Below are positions 30,911 to 43,582 of a stretch of DNA of 64,000 nt, one piece after another (within the stretch, counting starts at the first letter, position 1; the number at the start of each line of letters is the position of its first letter). The notes below the pieces were generated by a model that had not been told where the DNA came from, ran no database searches, and worked only from the letters and a program-made list of their open reading frames with translations. The stretch spans positions 174,391 to 238,390 of the forward strand of contig MNCI01029357.1 in NCBI GenBank assembly GCA_015680685.1, in the 5' to 3' direction. Source of the stretch: Gnetum montanum (taxonomy: Eukaryota; Streptophyta; Gnetopsida; Gnetales; Gnetaceae). A program made the translations under genes and the position numbers.

Positions 30911-31770
30911 TAGCTACTTCCCAAGCCATAGTGGGCTTGGTGATGCATATGGCCATGAGGTTTTGTTATGATATTCCTCTATTTCATTGTCTAGCACCTG
31001 AAAGGGCAACTCAGCCCATGTTGCCTCTTCGTTTGGGCTAGTTTTGACTTGTACAGACATTTCAGTTTGAATGGAGGTTTGGTTTTCAAAGATTTCAATC
31101 ACTGAACCTTACTCCATTCCTACATTGTTTATGGCTCGGGGAGCCACTTCATTATCATGAATTATCATTTCCTGTCTTGCAAGTGTAAGTGGATTTCCTA
31201 GTGTATTAGTGAGAAGACGACCCTCAACTAGGCCAACCACAACCTCCTTAGGATTAGGTTGAATCCAAACATCTCCTCTACCACTATGAACACCACGCTT
31301 CTGGGAAACTGGTCCCCTGCCACAAAGTTAATATGGACAGTTCTTTTTACTAGCACACATGTCCTATTAAATGATTTTAAGCAAGAATTCATCATGGGCT
31401 ATTTTGATCAACCAAGCCCAATTTGTCCACTATGGGAAAGGGGATGACATTAGTAGCAACCCCATCATCAACATGTACCCTTCAAATCTTGTACTAACCA
31501 ACCCAAATTGTGATGAACATAGGTGCCATCATCACCTAACCCTTCTTAGGATCATCCTTAATGGACTCATCACGAAATGTTAACTGAGAAGGCCATGGTT
31601 CCTTGGACATAGAGGAAAGCATGACAGCGTGGATCACTTTCTCCTCTACCAACATGTTTTCATCAACCAGTATGAACGTTAACATGCAAACCATGGCTTC
31701 TCGGTGTGCAGTGGAGGTAATAACCAAGTCATATAAGCTCAAAGTTGTATTTTTCTATTTCAGAGCCTAT
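30911..31770 (-). pseudogene. B2 protease and post-protease remnant
   Basis: Minus-strand ATWAELPFQV near 31000 matches the B1 post-protease module. The protease active site near 31455-31475 reads VDDGVATN (DDGA to DDGV). The MSLYDLVITSTAHREAMVCM block at 31742 downwards matches B1 LYNLVLTSQTHREALVRML. Several frameshifts. Confidence 0.75.
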
Positions 31771-31799
31771 TTAACCTAGGTGAGGGTGTTGAAAAGATC

Positions 31800-32235
31800 C
31801 TATCCACCATCTTGTTTGTTACCCTTTTCCTCGTCCATTTGTCCTAAGAGACAAATCTCCTGAGGAGGGGTAGCTTCAGGTTGAGGAATGTGCTTTCTTG
31901 GGCGAGACAGTGGTGATTGCTTCTGTGTGGAATTATCAGTTGCTGATGATAAGGGGACCATGGGCATCAAAGACAAGGGGTGAGGCTTGGGGGGACCTAA
32001 GGTGGTACGTTCCCTAGCCATCTTGTCCTCCAAATGCTCTTCCCATTTTTTTGAACGGGGAGGCTATAGTGCTTGTTTGTATTGGCACTTTAATAACGAA
32101 TTATGCCTATGGTGCTAGTGTGGGAAGTGTGGTTCTAAGCACAAAGGGTGTAGGGGCGAATGTTTGAGAAGGGACCTTAAGGACAAATGATTGTTGTTGC
32201 ATCATTTTTGTTGTTGTTGGGATTGTTGCATTTAA
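31800..32235 (-). pseudogene. B2 linker with FVLKVP-type modules
   Basis: 31800-32033 reads RERTTLGPPKPHPLSLMPMV, matching B1 RQRLAMGPPKPTPLSSMPMA. 32050-32230 reads SFVLKVPSQTFAPTPFVLRT and FVIKVP, three diverged copies of the B1 PYVVRVP module. The gag core itself is not recognisable to the right. Confidence 0.7.
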
Positions 32236-32550
32236 GAGATGTACAATAACCTTTAGTAAATGTTGGTGTTAAGGTTGTTATGTGCACATTGAGCGATAAG
32301 TGATGAACATGAATTAATTGAAAATAATGCAAAACTTAAAAATAAAAAAACAAAATGAAACAAGTTTAGGTAAGAAAGTGCACCGCCCCAAGATTAGGGA
32401 TCTGATCTTTGCTAGAGTGAAGGAGGTGTATAGCAGATGGTAGTGGGAACAAACATAGCTTGCAACGAAGAAGTATGGTCATAGCTCCTCAAAATGATAT
32501 CAATAGCTTGCTAATAGGATCCCTCTAATTGCTAGTCTCCTTGCCAAAAC

Positions 32551-34200
32551 TAATCACTAGAGAGCAAAACTGCTAGGATCTCAACCAAAGAAGCCAACTA
32601 CCAGAGAAGTAATTGCCAAAAGCCAACAATGCCAAAAGCTGATTGAATGCTCCAAGCCAACAATGCCAAAAGCCAATCCCACTATAATGCTCCCAAAAGC
32701 CCACCCTTTCAATTTTTTTCTTTGAGGTATTTATAGAGTTAGATGTGGGTGAGAAACATGGTTTGGGTGCCACGTGTCCTGGGTCCCACAAAGTGCATAC
32801 GTGACTATGTTGTGCTATTGTGCAATGTTGAAAACTACTATGTTGTGACCATATTTTTTGTGCTACATGTGCTAAAGTCTAGTGAGCTACTATGTTTGTT
32901 GTAAAGAAAACTACCAATCAATAAATGCAAAGTGGAGCTTGTGCTCTAGGACTACATCTTTCCTACTCTTGTGAGCATGGTCAAGTGTAGGGACAACTTT
33001 GGGGATGGTTAGGGGGTGCAAGACAAGGAAAACTTGTTGATTTCGACTATTGGAGAGGTGTGGGATGAGAATAACTATTGCTAACAAGTTCTGTAGTTGA
33101 CCTAAGATATCTTGAGGTTGTTACACAAGTGTTATGTTGTTTACGCTCTCTAGCATATGTGGTGTAAATACCCACATGCTATACTTTGCTACACTGTGTA
33201 GCGTAGCAGCCAGTCTTAGACGAAATCTTGCCTATGAACTGAAAATACCTATACGAGGCCTAGCTAGGCAAGCAACTGCAACCTTGTCTTCCATGCTAAA
33301 AGGTCTTGGGACCTACTAAGTTCATCTTTGGGATACTTTGTTGTTTTGCATCCTCACTACATTGTGCTACACTATGTAGTGTATCGTAGTGTAGTTGCCA
33401 ATATGACATGCATCCTTGCTTGGTTCTGCAATGCTTTGTCAAGAAACTTTGCTTATAGCCTTAGGGTAGAGTGGGATAGCTAGTCTTGAAGGCTGAAGTA
33501 TGACCAATTGCAATCCTCTTGCTAAAACCACTTGGCAAAGAGCTTTCGTGTGTTCTATCCTTGCTACGTTTTGCTTCACTGTGTAGCGTAGCACCTAGCT
33601 TGGCCTAGATTCTAACTTAATTTTGCAAAAATTTCGTTGCAAGCTATCAATCATGTCCTGGCGTGTCAATGGAGCAAACCTATTCGTTAGTTAAAACCTG
33701 GGCAAATGTTCCTACTCTATCAGATCCATCTAAGTGGAAGTATAGCAAGAGTGTATCCCTACTACATTGCGTAGCGTAGAATAGTGTAGCACTTAAGTGA
33801 AGAGGACCTTTGACAAAATTTTCCAGATTTTGCTATGTCACTTTGATCATGCACCAAGGATGAAGTGGGGTAGATTATCTGGAGGGTTGAGTCATCATCA
33901 GTGTGCATCTTTGGTATCTATTTAGTCTTCTCAAGGCTTGCTACACTATGCAACGTAGCATAGGGTAGCATGTTTCTTCAATTAGAAACTTGTCAAACTA
34001 TTTAGCTCATCCTGAACACTTTCGAGAGCTCCTAACATGGTCTTTGGGTAGACCATCATCCAGGTCGAGTACCAAGCTGGGCAAGCTAGAGAGTTCAGCA
34101 GGCTTGTTAGCTAGGGAGATAGAAAACTTTCTAGACTATATGGTATACCTTCAGTGCCTACATTGTCTGGATGGTTCATCGTGACGCTGCACTTGTGGAA
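32551..34200 (-). repeat. B2 5' LTR-like region with U3 repeats
   Basis: A possible primer-site remnant ends CTTGCCAAAAC at 32550. A minus-strand TATA-like CTATAAATA lies near 32727-32737, followed by CACGTGTCC like the CACGTGGCG of the B1 LTR. At 33189, 33363, 33572, 33756 and 33938 a hairpin-like CTACACTGTGTAGCGTAGC motif recurs with a period of about 175-210 bp, upstream of the TATA box in element orientation. Limits are approximate. Confidence 0.5.
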
Positions 34201-35262
34201 ATCCTTGCCCAAATTTCAAGACATTCCAAAAGCATTAGGATCCTAAAATTTTATGGTGTTTCACTAAGAATTAGCTGACATCTTCCATCAAGTGAAGATG
34301 TATCCTAACAGTAGTAGATATCTTGACCAAAGTAAAGAAGAACCAATGAAGATGTCTTTAAAAAAACCTAGTAGACATCTACTATCAAAAGAAGATGTCT
34401 CCTTGATGATCAAGATGTTTTGATTGAGCTGAAGGTTTCTTAGAAGAAGGCATCTCTTAGATATAGTAGACATCTCCTTTTTGAAGAAGATGTCTCCATG
34501 AAGACATCTCCTTAGAGACGTCTCCTTTGTGAAGAAGATGTCTTTCCTGAAAAGCCTGATGTAGTGAGATGTTTCATTCTTGAAGAAGATGTCTTTAGTG
34601 ACTATTAGATAGCCATTTCATGAATTTTAAGGTGATTTTGGAAACATCAAGGCTATAAAAAGACTTGATTCTCTTGGGAAATGTGCAACTGTTGTATGCA
34701 AACAAGTGTCAACATCAAGCAATCATTGTGCATATTATTCTATTGTGTTTATGTGCCTCATTGTACTATCTTTTGTACTATTGTAAGAGATCTGTTATGT
34801 TGTACCTCAATGTGTAAGGATCAATAAGTTAGTTGCATCCTTTCCTTTAATTTTTGTTTCTCTTTTGTTTCCCTGTGGGGGTTCATGTGCTTCTTGAGAG
34901 AAGGCATCATCCTTAAGCTTTTCAAGATTCTACTAGGATTGAGTGTTGGTGTAGCGCCACAACACTTCAAAGTCAAGCTCATGTTGTAAAGGTTATGAAC
35001 TCCTTGAAACCACATTTGAAGCTTGTCGAATTCATGCAAGGTTGAGTGGATTTGTTGCAACAAATCACTCCAAAGTAGATCCTAGAGCTTATATAGGGTG
35101 TGGTGCCCTTCAAACCACATTTTAGAGAAACAAAGTCCAAAGGTGTGCATGTTAACTACCCTTTGATTGTGGACTACCCAATTTGGAGAACCATTTAAAA
35201 ACTAGTGTGTGCTTTATGTTGAAGTTTTTATTTGGGGAACTTATTCATCCTCCTACTAAGTT
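34200..35262 (+). repeat. Copia-type LTR (family C), isolated
   Basis: Shares with the C1 LTRs the AGATGTCT-rich first part, a TATA-like GGCTATAAAAAGAC near 34650, the GGTTCATGTGCTTCTTGAGAG segment and the end GGGGAACTTATTCATCCTCC...AAGTTTTGA. No copia coding sequence adjoins it within view, so it is a solo LTR or a remnant. Limits are approximate. Confidence 0.6.
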
Positions 35263-36299
35263 TTGAGATTCTTAGAAACATACCAAGGAGTGTTCATGAT
35301 GGTGAAATAAGTTTATGATGGAATGTTATGAGTTTGAGATGAGATAAAGGCTGCACTAGTTATTGGAAAATTTTTACATGGGTTATTTGAATGATCTCAT
35401 GGGCTAACAAGAAATTACAAATGATAACATGATGATTATGATATGGTGGTTACATTCATGCTAAACAAGGAGTTCTTCATGCTTTGTTCAAGAACTATTG
35501 GTTACTTGATGATGTCTTAGAGAAACCAACACTTCACCCTTGGACTTCTTTGATCACTTGAATCTTTTGTCTTAGATTCATTGATTTGATTTGGTTTAGG
35601 CTATTGGACTCTTGGATTTCCTGGAAATTTTATTTCCCATCTTTTTTTTTCTTCTTGAGAGGTGAAACTTCAATTAATTTTCATTACCAAGATTGAACTT
35701 TCTTCTGTTTTCTCATTGAATGACATGTGTTACATTCAATGAACTAATGATAGAGCATGTCAAAGGAGATCTTACATAGCCATGGTGGATGAATTTTGAA
35801 CATAGATCTTCATTGTTATTAGGATAAGGAAGGCTGTAATTTGGCTAGAGTATTATGGCTCAAGAGAGGTAATGAAAGTGATGTGAGGTAAGCACTCTTG
35901 GCATAGTTGCACAAGCTAATTGAATCAAGTGCATTGAGGTCACATGGTAACTCATTGTTGTAATGAGTTACACCTCTATTGTGAAAACTTTGAGCTTCAT
36001 CCTACAAGAATAACTCTAAGAGGATAATAAAACAAGTCAAAGAATACATGTTATTATAAGAGATTGCAAAACGTCACATGAAGCAACAAGTAGATATAGG
36101 CCATCATGGGTTACAATTGGTAAAACATGAGAAATCTATACTTTGTTTAATATATTTACACAAAATTTCTAGTATCTTGTTATGCCAAAAATAGAGAAAT
36201 AATAGGTCACACAAGATTTCTTATTGGAGGCTACAAAGGTTATTAGGATCAATAATTCATCCATATCATCAAAGAAAGGCAAACAAAGGCTACAGGAAA
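35263..36299. other. AT-rich unassigned stretch
   Basis: No gene seen. The only clear structure is a perfect 10-bp inverted repeat GTAACTCATT / AATGAGTTAC (35947-35956 and 35962-35971) with a 5-base loop. Confidence 0.5.
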
Positions 36300-39200
36300 C
36301 AAGTTAGTGCTAGATATAATAAAATTTGAGATAGGAATGGTTGACCATATTTGTCAATTCATTTCCATCCATGTCTACCATTCTAGATGCTCCTTTGTCA
36401 TAAGCTTTAGTAACTATGAAAGGTTGTTTCCAATTAGCAAAGAATTTGTTCATGTATTCATGAATGGCCTTAAGGACAGGGTGTTCTTCCTTAACCTTTC
36501 ATCTATTTAGATTATGATGATGTTATTTTTTCTACCTCTCTTGATATCATTCGATGTGAGAAAGCATGTGTATTTGTTGTTAATCCACTATATGAAGGTC
36601 AATGATATGTAGATTCTTATTCTACTCATCATGGATGAAGTTAAATAGAACTACCCTTAGTGATGGAATCTAAAATTCAAGAGGTAAAAAAGCTTTAAAT
36701 CCATAAACAAGGTTGTACAAGGTGGATCCATTTACATTTCTAAATGTTTTCCTATAGGCTAAAAGTGCATGCATGAGTCACTCATGATACTTATGTCTAC
36801 TATTATTTAGCATCTTGTTAAAGAGATTTATGTTTGTTACTAGCTTTGACTTACCCATTAGCTTGTGTATAGTATGGTGATGAAAGGAAATGTTTGATGT
36901 TTAATTGTTGATAAAAGGTTTGCATTTGCAACTGAACTATGGTCCATTGTCCATGACTATATTTAAGGATATGCCAAAACTAAACAATATGTTATCTAAT
37001 ATGAATTTACAAACTTGTTGGAATTTTGTTTTCCTCAAAGGAAAAACTTCAAACTCCCTTCTAAAATTTATGTCCTATGGATGAATTAGGTGTTATAAGT
37101 AAAATAATGTCCATTTCCCATTGTTTAAATAGCCACATGATCTAAGTAGTGTGTAACTAAGTTGGCAGAATTTGTATTAATTTACTATGACATTGATAGG
37201 TCCCAAAAATTTTAACATTCCACAAGTAGTTACTTTCCATATAGTTCCAATAGTATCATAATCATCTAATCTTTGTAGTCATGGATCTAGGTCCTATATG
37301 TCCTCCACATACTCCCTCATGAACATTCTTAATAACTGTGCAAGCTTTAGTTTTGTCAAAGCATAATAACAATATGTCATCATATGATCTTTAACATAAT
37401 TTATTTTCAACTACGATGATATATTGTTTTGATATTTATGTTTAACATCCTTTTGAGAAGCAATTAGGTTCTATGAAGATTCATAATGCATTAGGTAAAA
37501 CTTGATATCATCATACCACTCTTCTTTAGAAACATTGTATAGTGGCTATAGAGGTACCTTTAGTGATTTTTGTGATGGAAAGAGCATAGTTCACTATCAA
37601 GGAAGGTAACTTGCTAAACCCATATGACATCACACTTTGGGCTAAGGTTGCATTGGCATCAGCTAAGGTGTTCTCAATTTAGGGTATGTGTTGAATGTCA
37701 ACATTTGGAAATTGTAGCATGAGTTTCTTAACTAGGTCACAGCCAGGTTGTAAGTGTTTGGCTTTGTATTGATAGACCTTAGTTACTTAGTTAAGTACAA
37801 GTTGCAAATTACCTTTTATCATCAAACATGTGATTTCTTAGTTATGAGCTACCATCATTCCTCTAATTAACCTTTCATATTCTACTACATTGTTTGTACA
37901 TATAAATTAGAAATGATAAGAAAAATTTTGGATCACATTGGAGGGTAATATTATGATAGCAACAAAACTAACCCCATGGTTAGTTGAAGCTCCATCAAAG
38001 TGCATGATGACCTCATAACCTTTAAATCCCTCAGCAATAATGTTGTCATGTTCATAGTGGAACTCACGATCTATCACTGCTTTGTCCTCAACTAGGAAAG
38101 CTATGAGTTAAGTAGCTATAACTTGATCCTTTCTTGACACTTTGGAGATGTAATGTAGGTTAAATTTAGCTATTATTCCCTTCTACCTAGCTATTCAGCT
38201 ACTCTCATATATATTGGTTGTTACGGCTAACAATATGTTATCCTTATATATGACATTGATTTGGCTCCTAAAGTGGTAGTATCTTCACTTATTTAAGGAG
38301 AAGTCTAGGGATAATAAATACTTCTCAACCTTTATGTATTAGGTCTCACGAGCTACTGATGCATGGCTCAAGTAGTAAACAAGTAGCTCTACTCCATCAT
38401 CTCATTTTTGAAAAGGTAGAGAGGCTATGGATGTGTTAGAGATTACAAGCTAGATGCCAAATGATTTTTCCTTCTAAGGTGGGCACATAGTGGGTAGTTG
38501 GGCCAACTCTTATTTAATTTTGTCAAAGGCTACTTGGCATTCGTCAGTTCACTCATAGTAAACTCCCTTCTTAAGAAAGTATTGCATGAGTTGTAGCTAA
38601 TCCGCAAGTATTTAGATGAACCTACAAATAAACTACAATCTAGCTTGCAATCCTTGTATCTCCTTAAGATTAGTGGATTCTACCAATTTAGTTATGAATT
38701 TAACCTTATTAGGATTGACACATATCCCTACCTTGGATACTATGAAACCAAGCATCTTATTGGTTTTAATGTTGAAGAAATACTTCTTAGGGTTAAGTCT
38801 AATTTTGTATTTGAGACACTGTTGGAGTAGTAATTTAAGGTCATGTGGATGGTCATTAGCCACCTTGGACTTAATTTTTATGTCATCAACATAATAATTA
38901 AGTAATCCTAGCATATAGTTAATAAAAATGTAGATCATATCTGGTTAATAGGTTACACCCACATTCTTTAGACCGAATGGAATCATGGTATAACAAAAAA
39001 TTCCACAAGCGGTCATGAGGATCATGTATAGCTAATGCTCTAGGTTGATCCCAACTTGGTTGTATCCCAAGAAGCCATCCATGAAGGATGATTAGGCATG
39101 ACCAACCATTGATTTATACTAGGAAATGAGAAATCATCTTTAATGGTTGCCTTATTAAGGTCTTAGAAATCAATATAAATACTAATTCTCCCATTCTTCT

Positions 39201-39780
39201 TGGGAACTACCACTATGTTAGACACCCAATCAACATAATCAACAACTTAGATAAAATCAACTTGATAAAGTTTCTTAATCTCATTAGGAAGGGATAGAGC
39301 CAAATAAGGTTCAAAATTGTGAACTTTTTTTAAATGGATTTGATACTAGGGTATATAATGATGCTATGTTACACTAAACATGGTTCAAGTACTATCATAT
39401 CTTCATATGACTAAGGAAAGACTTTAATGTTTTCCTAAAGGACCTTGGTGATGTCTTGAACCTATTATGGTTCGAGTGAGGAACTTAGTTTTAGCATTTT
39501 CTCCTTACTGTTATATGTTGTAATTGGAAACTTAGCTAGAGAGTCCTTAGTAATGTCATTGGCCTTGAGGACAATGGTTTTAACTATGTACTCAAGCCAG
39601 TCAAGAAACTTTTCTATTGAGGCTACATGTTCAAACAAGCTTCCAATCTCACTATCTAGGTAATCAAGGTCAATCAATCATTCCATTTCATCATAGGATA
39701 GAACTAGGTTTAGAGGTAGGCTAAATTACACCCATGTGTCCATGTTCTAGTCTTGCATATCAACCAAAAGCATATTCAGT
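36300..39780 (-). pseudogene. B3 pol remnant
   Basis: Colinear with B1 pol. Near 36330-36480 is the integrase C-terminal part, 36700-37000 the integrase core, about 37700-38000 the archaeal RNase H region, 38633-38938 the RT palm (NYYVDDIKIKSK, with the catalytic aspartates kept), and 39465-39677 the segment before RT (DSLAKFPITTYNSKEKMLKL). Dense with stops and frameshifts, many of C to T type (Leu/Phe and Ile replacements). Confidence 0.8.
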
Positions 39781-40300
39781 GGTATCTATGTGATATAATT
39801 CATTATATAATGCCAAACCAATGCAACATAATAGAGTATTAGAACATCATAGAGCACAATAAAAACCAAGAAAATTAAAACAAGGTATAAGAAGGCTAAG
39901 TAATATTATAAATAATAGAAAATGATACTGTTGGAAACATTTGGCCATTTCATGGAACAAGAAAAGAAGAAACTGGCAAAAGGAAATATTTAAAACAACT
40001 GCATAAACAAAAAATCTATTTTATAACCATTGGAAAAGTCTCAAATTTAAAAATATTGGGTTGATGTTGTTGGTATTCACGAGATAAAACTAGAAAAGAG
40101 CACCTTATGACTTATCCCCAGAGAGGTGGAGAAGAACGAGATTGAGCAATTGAAATATGAATGAGCCCTTCATTGATTAAACTGTTGGTCCCTGGTATTT
40201 CATGGGCACTTTTGTTAGGCTTAGTTTTCCAATATTCAATGGTTAAATTTTTATGAGTTAAGAAAAACTGAAAGGAATTCTCATCGGCCCTGCAAAGAGT
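39781..40300. other. Unassigned stretch between B3 pol and IDD fragment
   Basis: AT-rich; no gene or clear repeat seen. Confidence 0.4.
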
Positions 40301-40419
40301 CTCGATCTATCAGTCTGATATGTTCCATGGCAAGGCCGCCAGCACCTCATCCGCATACTATAGTGGCATCCATCAGTAGTAGCAGCTGCCACTGCTACCA
40401 GTGGCCCCTGGAGGCAGGG

Positions 40420-40698
40420 GTGATGGTGTTGTTTCCCAAGACTCCGATGACGACCAGCAAATTTGTATGCGACATATGCCAAAATGGTTTCCAGTGAAAC
40501 CAGAACCTACAACTTCACCAATGCAGCCACGACCTACCCTGGAAGTTGAGGAAATGCACCAGCAAGGAAGTGCGCAAGTGTGTCTACATCTGTCCTGAGC
40601 ACAACTGTGTCTACCATGACCTGGTGTGAGCTCTGGATGACCTCACCAACATCAAGAAACACTTCTATAGGAAGCATACTAACATGCTCGCCTAAAAT
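40420..40698 (+). pseudogene. IDD-family C2H2 zinc-finger gene fragment
   Basis: One frame from 40420 reads VMVLFPKTPMTTSKFVCDIC, then a TGA, then NQNLQLHQCSHDLPWKLRKC, SKEVRKCVYICPEHNCVYHD, a second TGA and ALDDLTNIKKHFYRKH. This is the conserved core of plant INDETERMINATE DOMAIN transcription factors: the pre-finger PKT motif, a first C2H2 finger, the KEVRKRVYVCPE link and the second finger. Changes such as GRRGH to QCSHD, CRKH to YRKH and Arg to TGA fit C to T decay. The third and fourth fingers are absent. Upstream 40340-40420 is Ser/Ala-rich and may be the N-terminal part. It lies in the middle region of B3 and was probably captured. No intron interrupts the kept part. Confidence 0.85.
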
Positions 40699-41740
40699 GC
40701 CATGGACAACACCTTTTAAGAAACTTCCAAAAAAAAATAGGGTTCTCAAAGGTTTGAAGATACTTCCATCATGAATGCCATAGCTACTTTTAGTGTAGCT
40801 GCAAAGATATAACAAATCCGCCAAAGCTCCAAAAGTGAAAAATATTTATGTATCGTAGATACCGTGCTGGATTTCAGCGTCGCATGCAATTAAAGGTACA
40901 ACTAAAGAAACCTTTGAATAGAGAACCTAAAATCAATCTCATCACAGGCAAAATATTTGAGTTAAAGAAACTGATATTAAATGTTCTTGCGTTGGGCCTT
41001 CTGTTTGATTTTCTGTTAGCTTTGGCGTTCGTGGCCACGTTGCTCATATCAATGAGGATGGCATTCTCAGAAACTCAACTGGGCCCACGTCTACGTTTGC
41101 ATTCACCATGGCTGGCTCACATGGCTGGTGGTCTGGCAATAAAATTCCTGGTCTTCCTAGGTGACCATGATAAATGCCATGGTCATGGAGGCCCCGTAAC
41201 ATGAATAATCAATTCCAGCCCTCCACCAAAATCATCGGCTGCGATAGAGCCTCCTTTCACGGTGGTAGTTCACATACGGTTTTGGTTGAAACAGTGCTTG
41301 GATCTTAGGTAGAGCATGTGTCCATTTCTATGGGTTTCATGCAGAGGCAAGAAAGGAAAGAAACAAACTAGCTGATTACTCCCTCCATTCTTGCAACTAT
41401 TACTTATTATCCACGTAGCAATTTACCAAACGTGGGTTCAACGGAAAAAATATATATATATATAATAATAAAGTGCAGGGAATATGAAGATGATTTATTT
41501 TGTAAAGATCGGCCTTATTGACTCCAAAGACCATACAACTGCTTTCACTCATGTTTACACTAAGGTATATGCTAAATTATCTTCTTATTACCACCTATTT
41601 ATAAAATTACTAGAGTATCGGTGGTTAATGATATTCAACAATTGGAAACTTTGAAAAATATATATAATAACAATTGAATGAAGCTTCTATAGTATGAAGA
41701 CCTTGTTTTTTTTAAGACTTATGAAAGAATTATTTTTAAA
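40699..41740. other. Unassigned stretch after the IDD fragment
   Basis: Contains an open frame 40848-41204 (118 codons, one hydrophobic segment) without recognisable similarity, and TA repeats at about 41447-41465. Less AT-rich than its surroundings up to about 41300, so the captured segment may extend this far. Confidence 0.35.
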
Positions 41741-42130
41741 ATGTGTAAAGATACATGCCAATATTAGCATGATTTTCTCCTAACTTCCCAAGTTCTTAAC
41801 TTTTTGAGCAAGTAAGATCTCCTAACTTTTTGGACAAGTAAGATCTCCTAACTTGTTGGGCAAGTTATAACTTCCTTGCTTGGGAGAGAAGTTAGCTAAG
41901 ATATTTTAAAGTATGTAACTACCTTTTGAACCCTATAAAAAGGCTTCAAGAGTAAGAAGAAGAGGGGACTAGCTCTCACTTGGAGACACACTTTGGATCT
42001 TGGGGAAGAGCATTTGTAAAGAAGAAATCATGAAAGATTGCTTGTAAGATGACTTGCTAAAGAAAAGATTTCAGCCTCTTTGTCATAGTCCTATGAGTTA
42101 TGCTTATTTTTTTTTTAAATTGTTTAGCTA
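41740..42130 (+). repeat. LTR-like promoter fragment
   Basis: Two to three copies of AAGATCTCCTAACTTTTTGG in a 26-bp period (41812-41870), then CCTATAAAAAGGC at 41931-41943. The layout resembles the TATA region of the copia-type LTRs at 34650 and 43995, but the sequence is different. No coding part recognised. Confidence 0.35.
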
Positions 42131-43582
42131 GTGGTTTACATAGTATCATGCTTGGCAAGTAATTTTGGGATTTTTAGATTGCTCTTATTGTTCTTGTTGC
42201 ACAATAGAAATTTCTATTAAAATTTTTCCATAGAAGCTCTTATGTCTGGAAGCCTTAAGAGCATTTTAGTAGTGAATTTGATTATTGTGCAATGTATAAG
42301 AACTACTATTGAGATTGTTGTAAGAGAGCCTATGTGTGTAGTCAAGCCGTCGAATGATTCAATAGTCAAGAGGGTTTAGAAAATATTTCGTATTTTGATG
42401 GGACCAGAATAGCTTTCTTTTATAGTTAAAGTGAATCTCCATGGTATTTCAATCAAAAATTGTCAAGTCTTTTAAAGGTTCTATTAAATGCAATTGTTGA
42501 TGTCCATTATTTAGCCAAAATGGAGTCTCATACATGATAGTTTACACAGCAATTTTTGGTAGCATAGTAGGATTTTTTTGAAGAAATTGCTTATTTTGAG
42601 CCTTAGAAGTTTGAACAATTCATAGTTATTGAATTTGGGATAGCTTTATTGTGAAGTGTTTACACGTATTAGTTTAACTTGTTTAAACATTTGAGTTCTT
42701 AACAAAAATCTAATTTCTTTTTTATCTATTTCCATTGAATCTTTCTCTATTTCTAGTTTTCTTGTGGAACTATCTCTTTCTATGGGGAAAATTAGAAGTA
42801 GATTCGCAGAATTGTGCTCAAATTTTTTTGCAAAATTTTATTTGCTACAAGTAGGTATTATAAGGACAGCGTAGACTAGGCAATTAAACAAAATAGGAAC
42901 TCTCAACAACTCATAGTACTTGACAAAGTTGGCTGAAACTCTTTAAGATAAGTCATTTGTAGTTTTAGACACAACCCAATCATTTCATATTTCACAACTG
43001 CACACCACAACAACACACAAACATACTCGCATTAACTACTGAGTTTATTTGGAGGTATCTAGGCCTTGGTGTTGCCAAAGACCAGCAAGCACCTAAATCC
43101 TATTCAAGGACACTCATTGGCGGTCACGTCCCAAACGGTCGCCAACAGATACCAAACGATATTTAGTGTCAAATATTTGACATTATTTCAGCATTGTATA
43201 GGATTAAAAAATACATCATTTTCGTTATTAAAAAATAACGATATACATGTATTTATTTTTTCAACAAATCATTATTTTCAACATGTAGAGTGTTTAAATT
43301 ATTTTCAAATAATGTTCAAATAATAACGATATACACCATTTCAGCATCATTTTCATTATTAAAAAATAATTTAAACACTAAAAAATTGTATTTTCAACAT
43401 GTAGAGGATTTTGTTTCTCAACATTTGGTAGCCTAGAACTCAGTCCCAACATGTATACACCATTCTTGCAATGTGTAGATAGTTTGACCTATATTCTTGG
43501 CTTCTGAGACCCATCAAGGTAGCTTGTGACCACTCTGGGTCAATCATTTGGCATGTGGAATCCACTTTGATTGTGCATGCAT
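42131..43582. other. Unassigned AT-rich stretch left of C1
   Basis: No gene seen. Contains the palindrome TCGTTATT/AATAACGA (43222-43241) and two related segments with TTCAGCAT...TTATTAAAAAATAA (43185-43245 and 43330-43375). Confidence 0.4.

Larger units (their letters stand above)
28434..34200 (-). mobile_element. Element B2 (right part): old Tat/Ogre-like copy
   Basis: Same order as B1 from the HAD exon to the 5' LTR: antisense gene remnants on plus (28434-30324), AGTTTTAGGCC repeats (30530-30730), protease remnants on minus (30911-31770), the FV(I/L)(K/R)VP module (32040-32230), leader and LTR-like sequence (about 32551-34200). Every coding block is full of stops and frameshifts. A1 inserted at its left edge. 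RT and integrase of this copy would lie to the left of the window. The right limit is approximate. Confidence 0.7.

Noticed and set aside
40848-41204. 118-codon open frame with a hydrophobic segment
   Set aside because: No family recognised and no conserved copy within the window; kept only as a note in the unassigned stretch.
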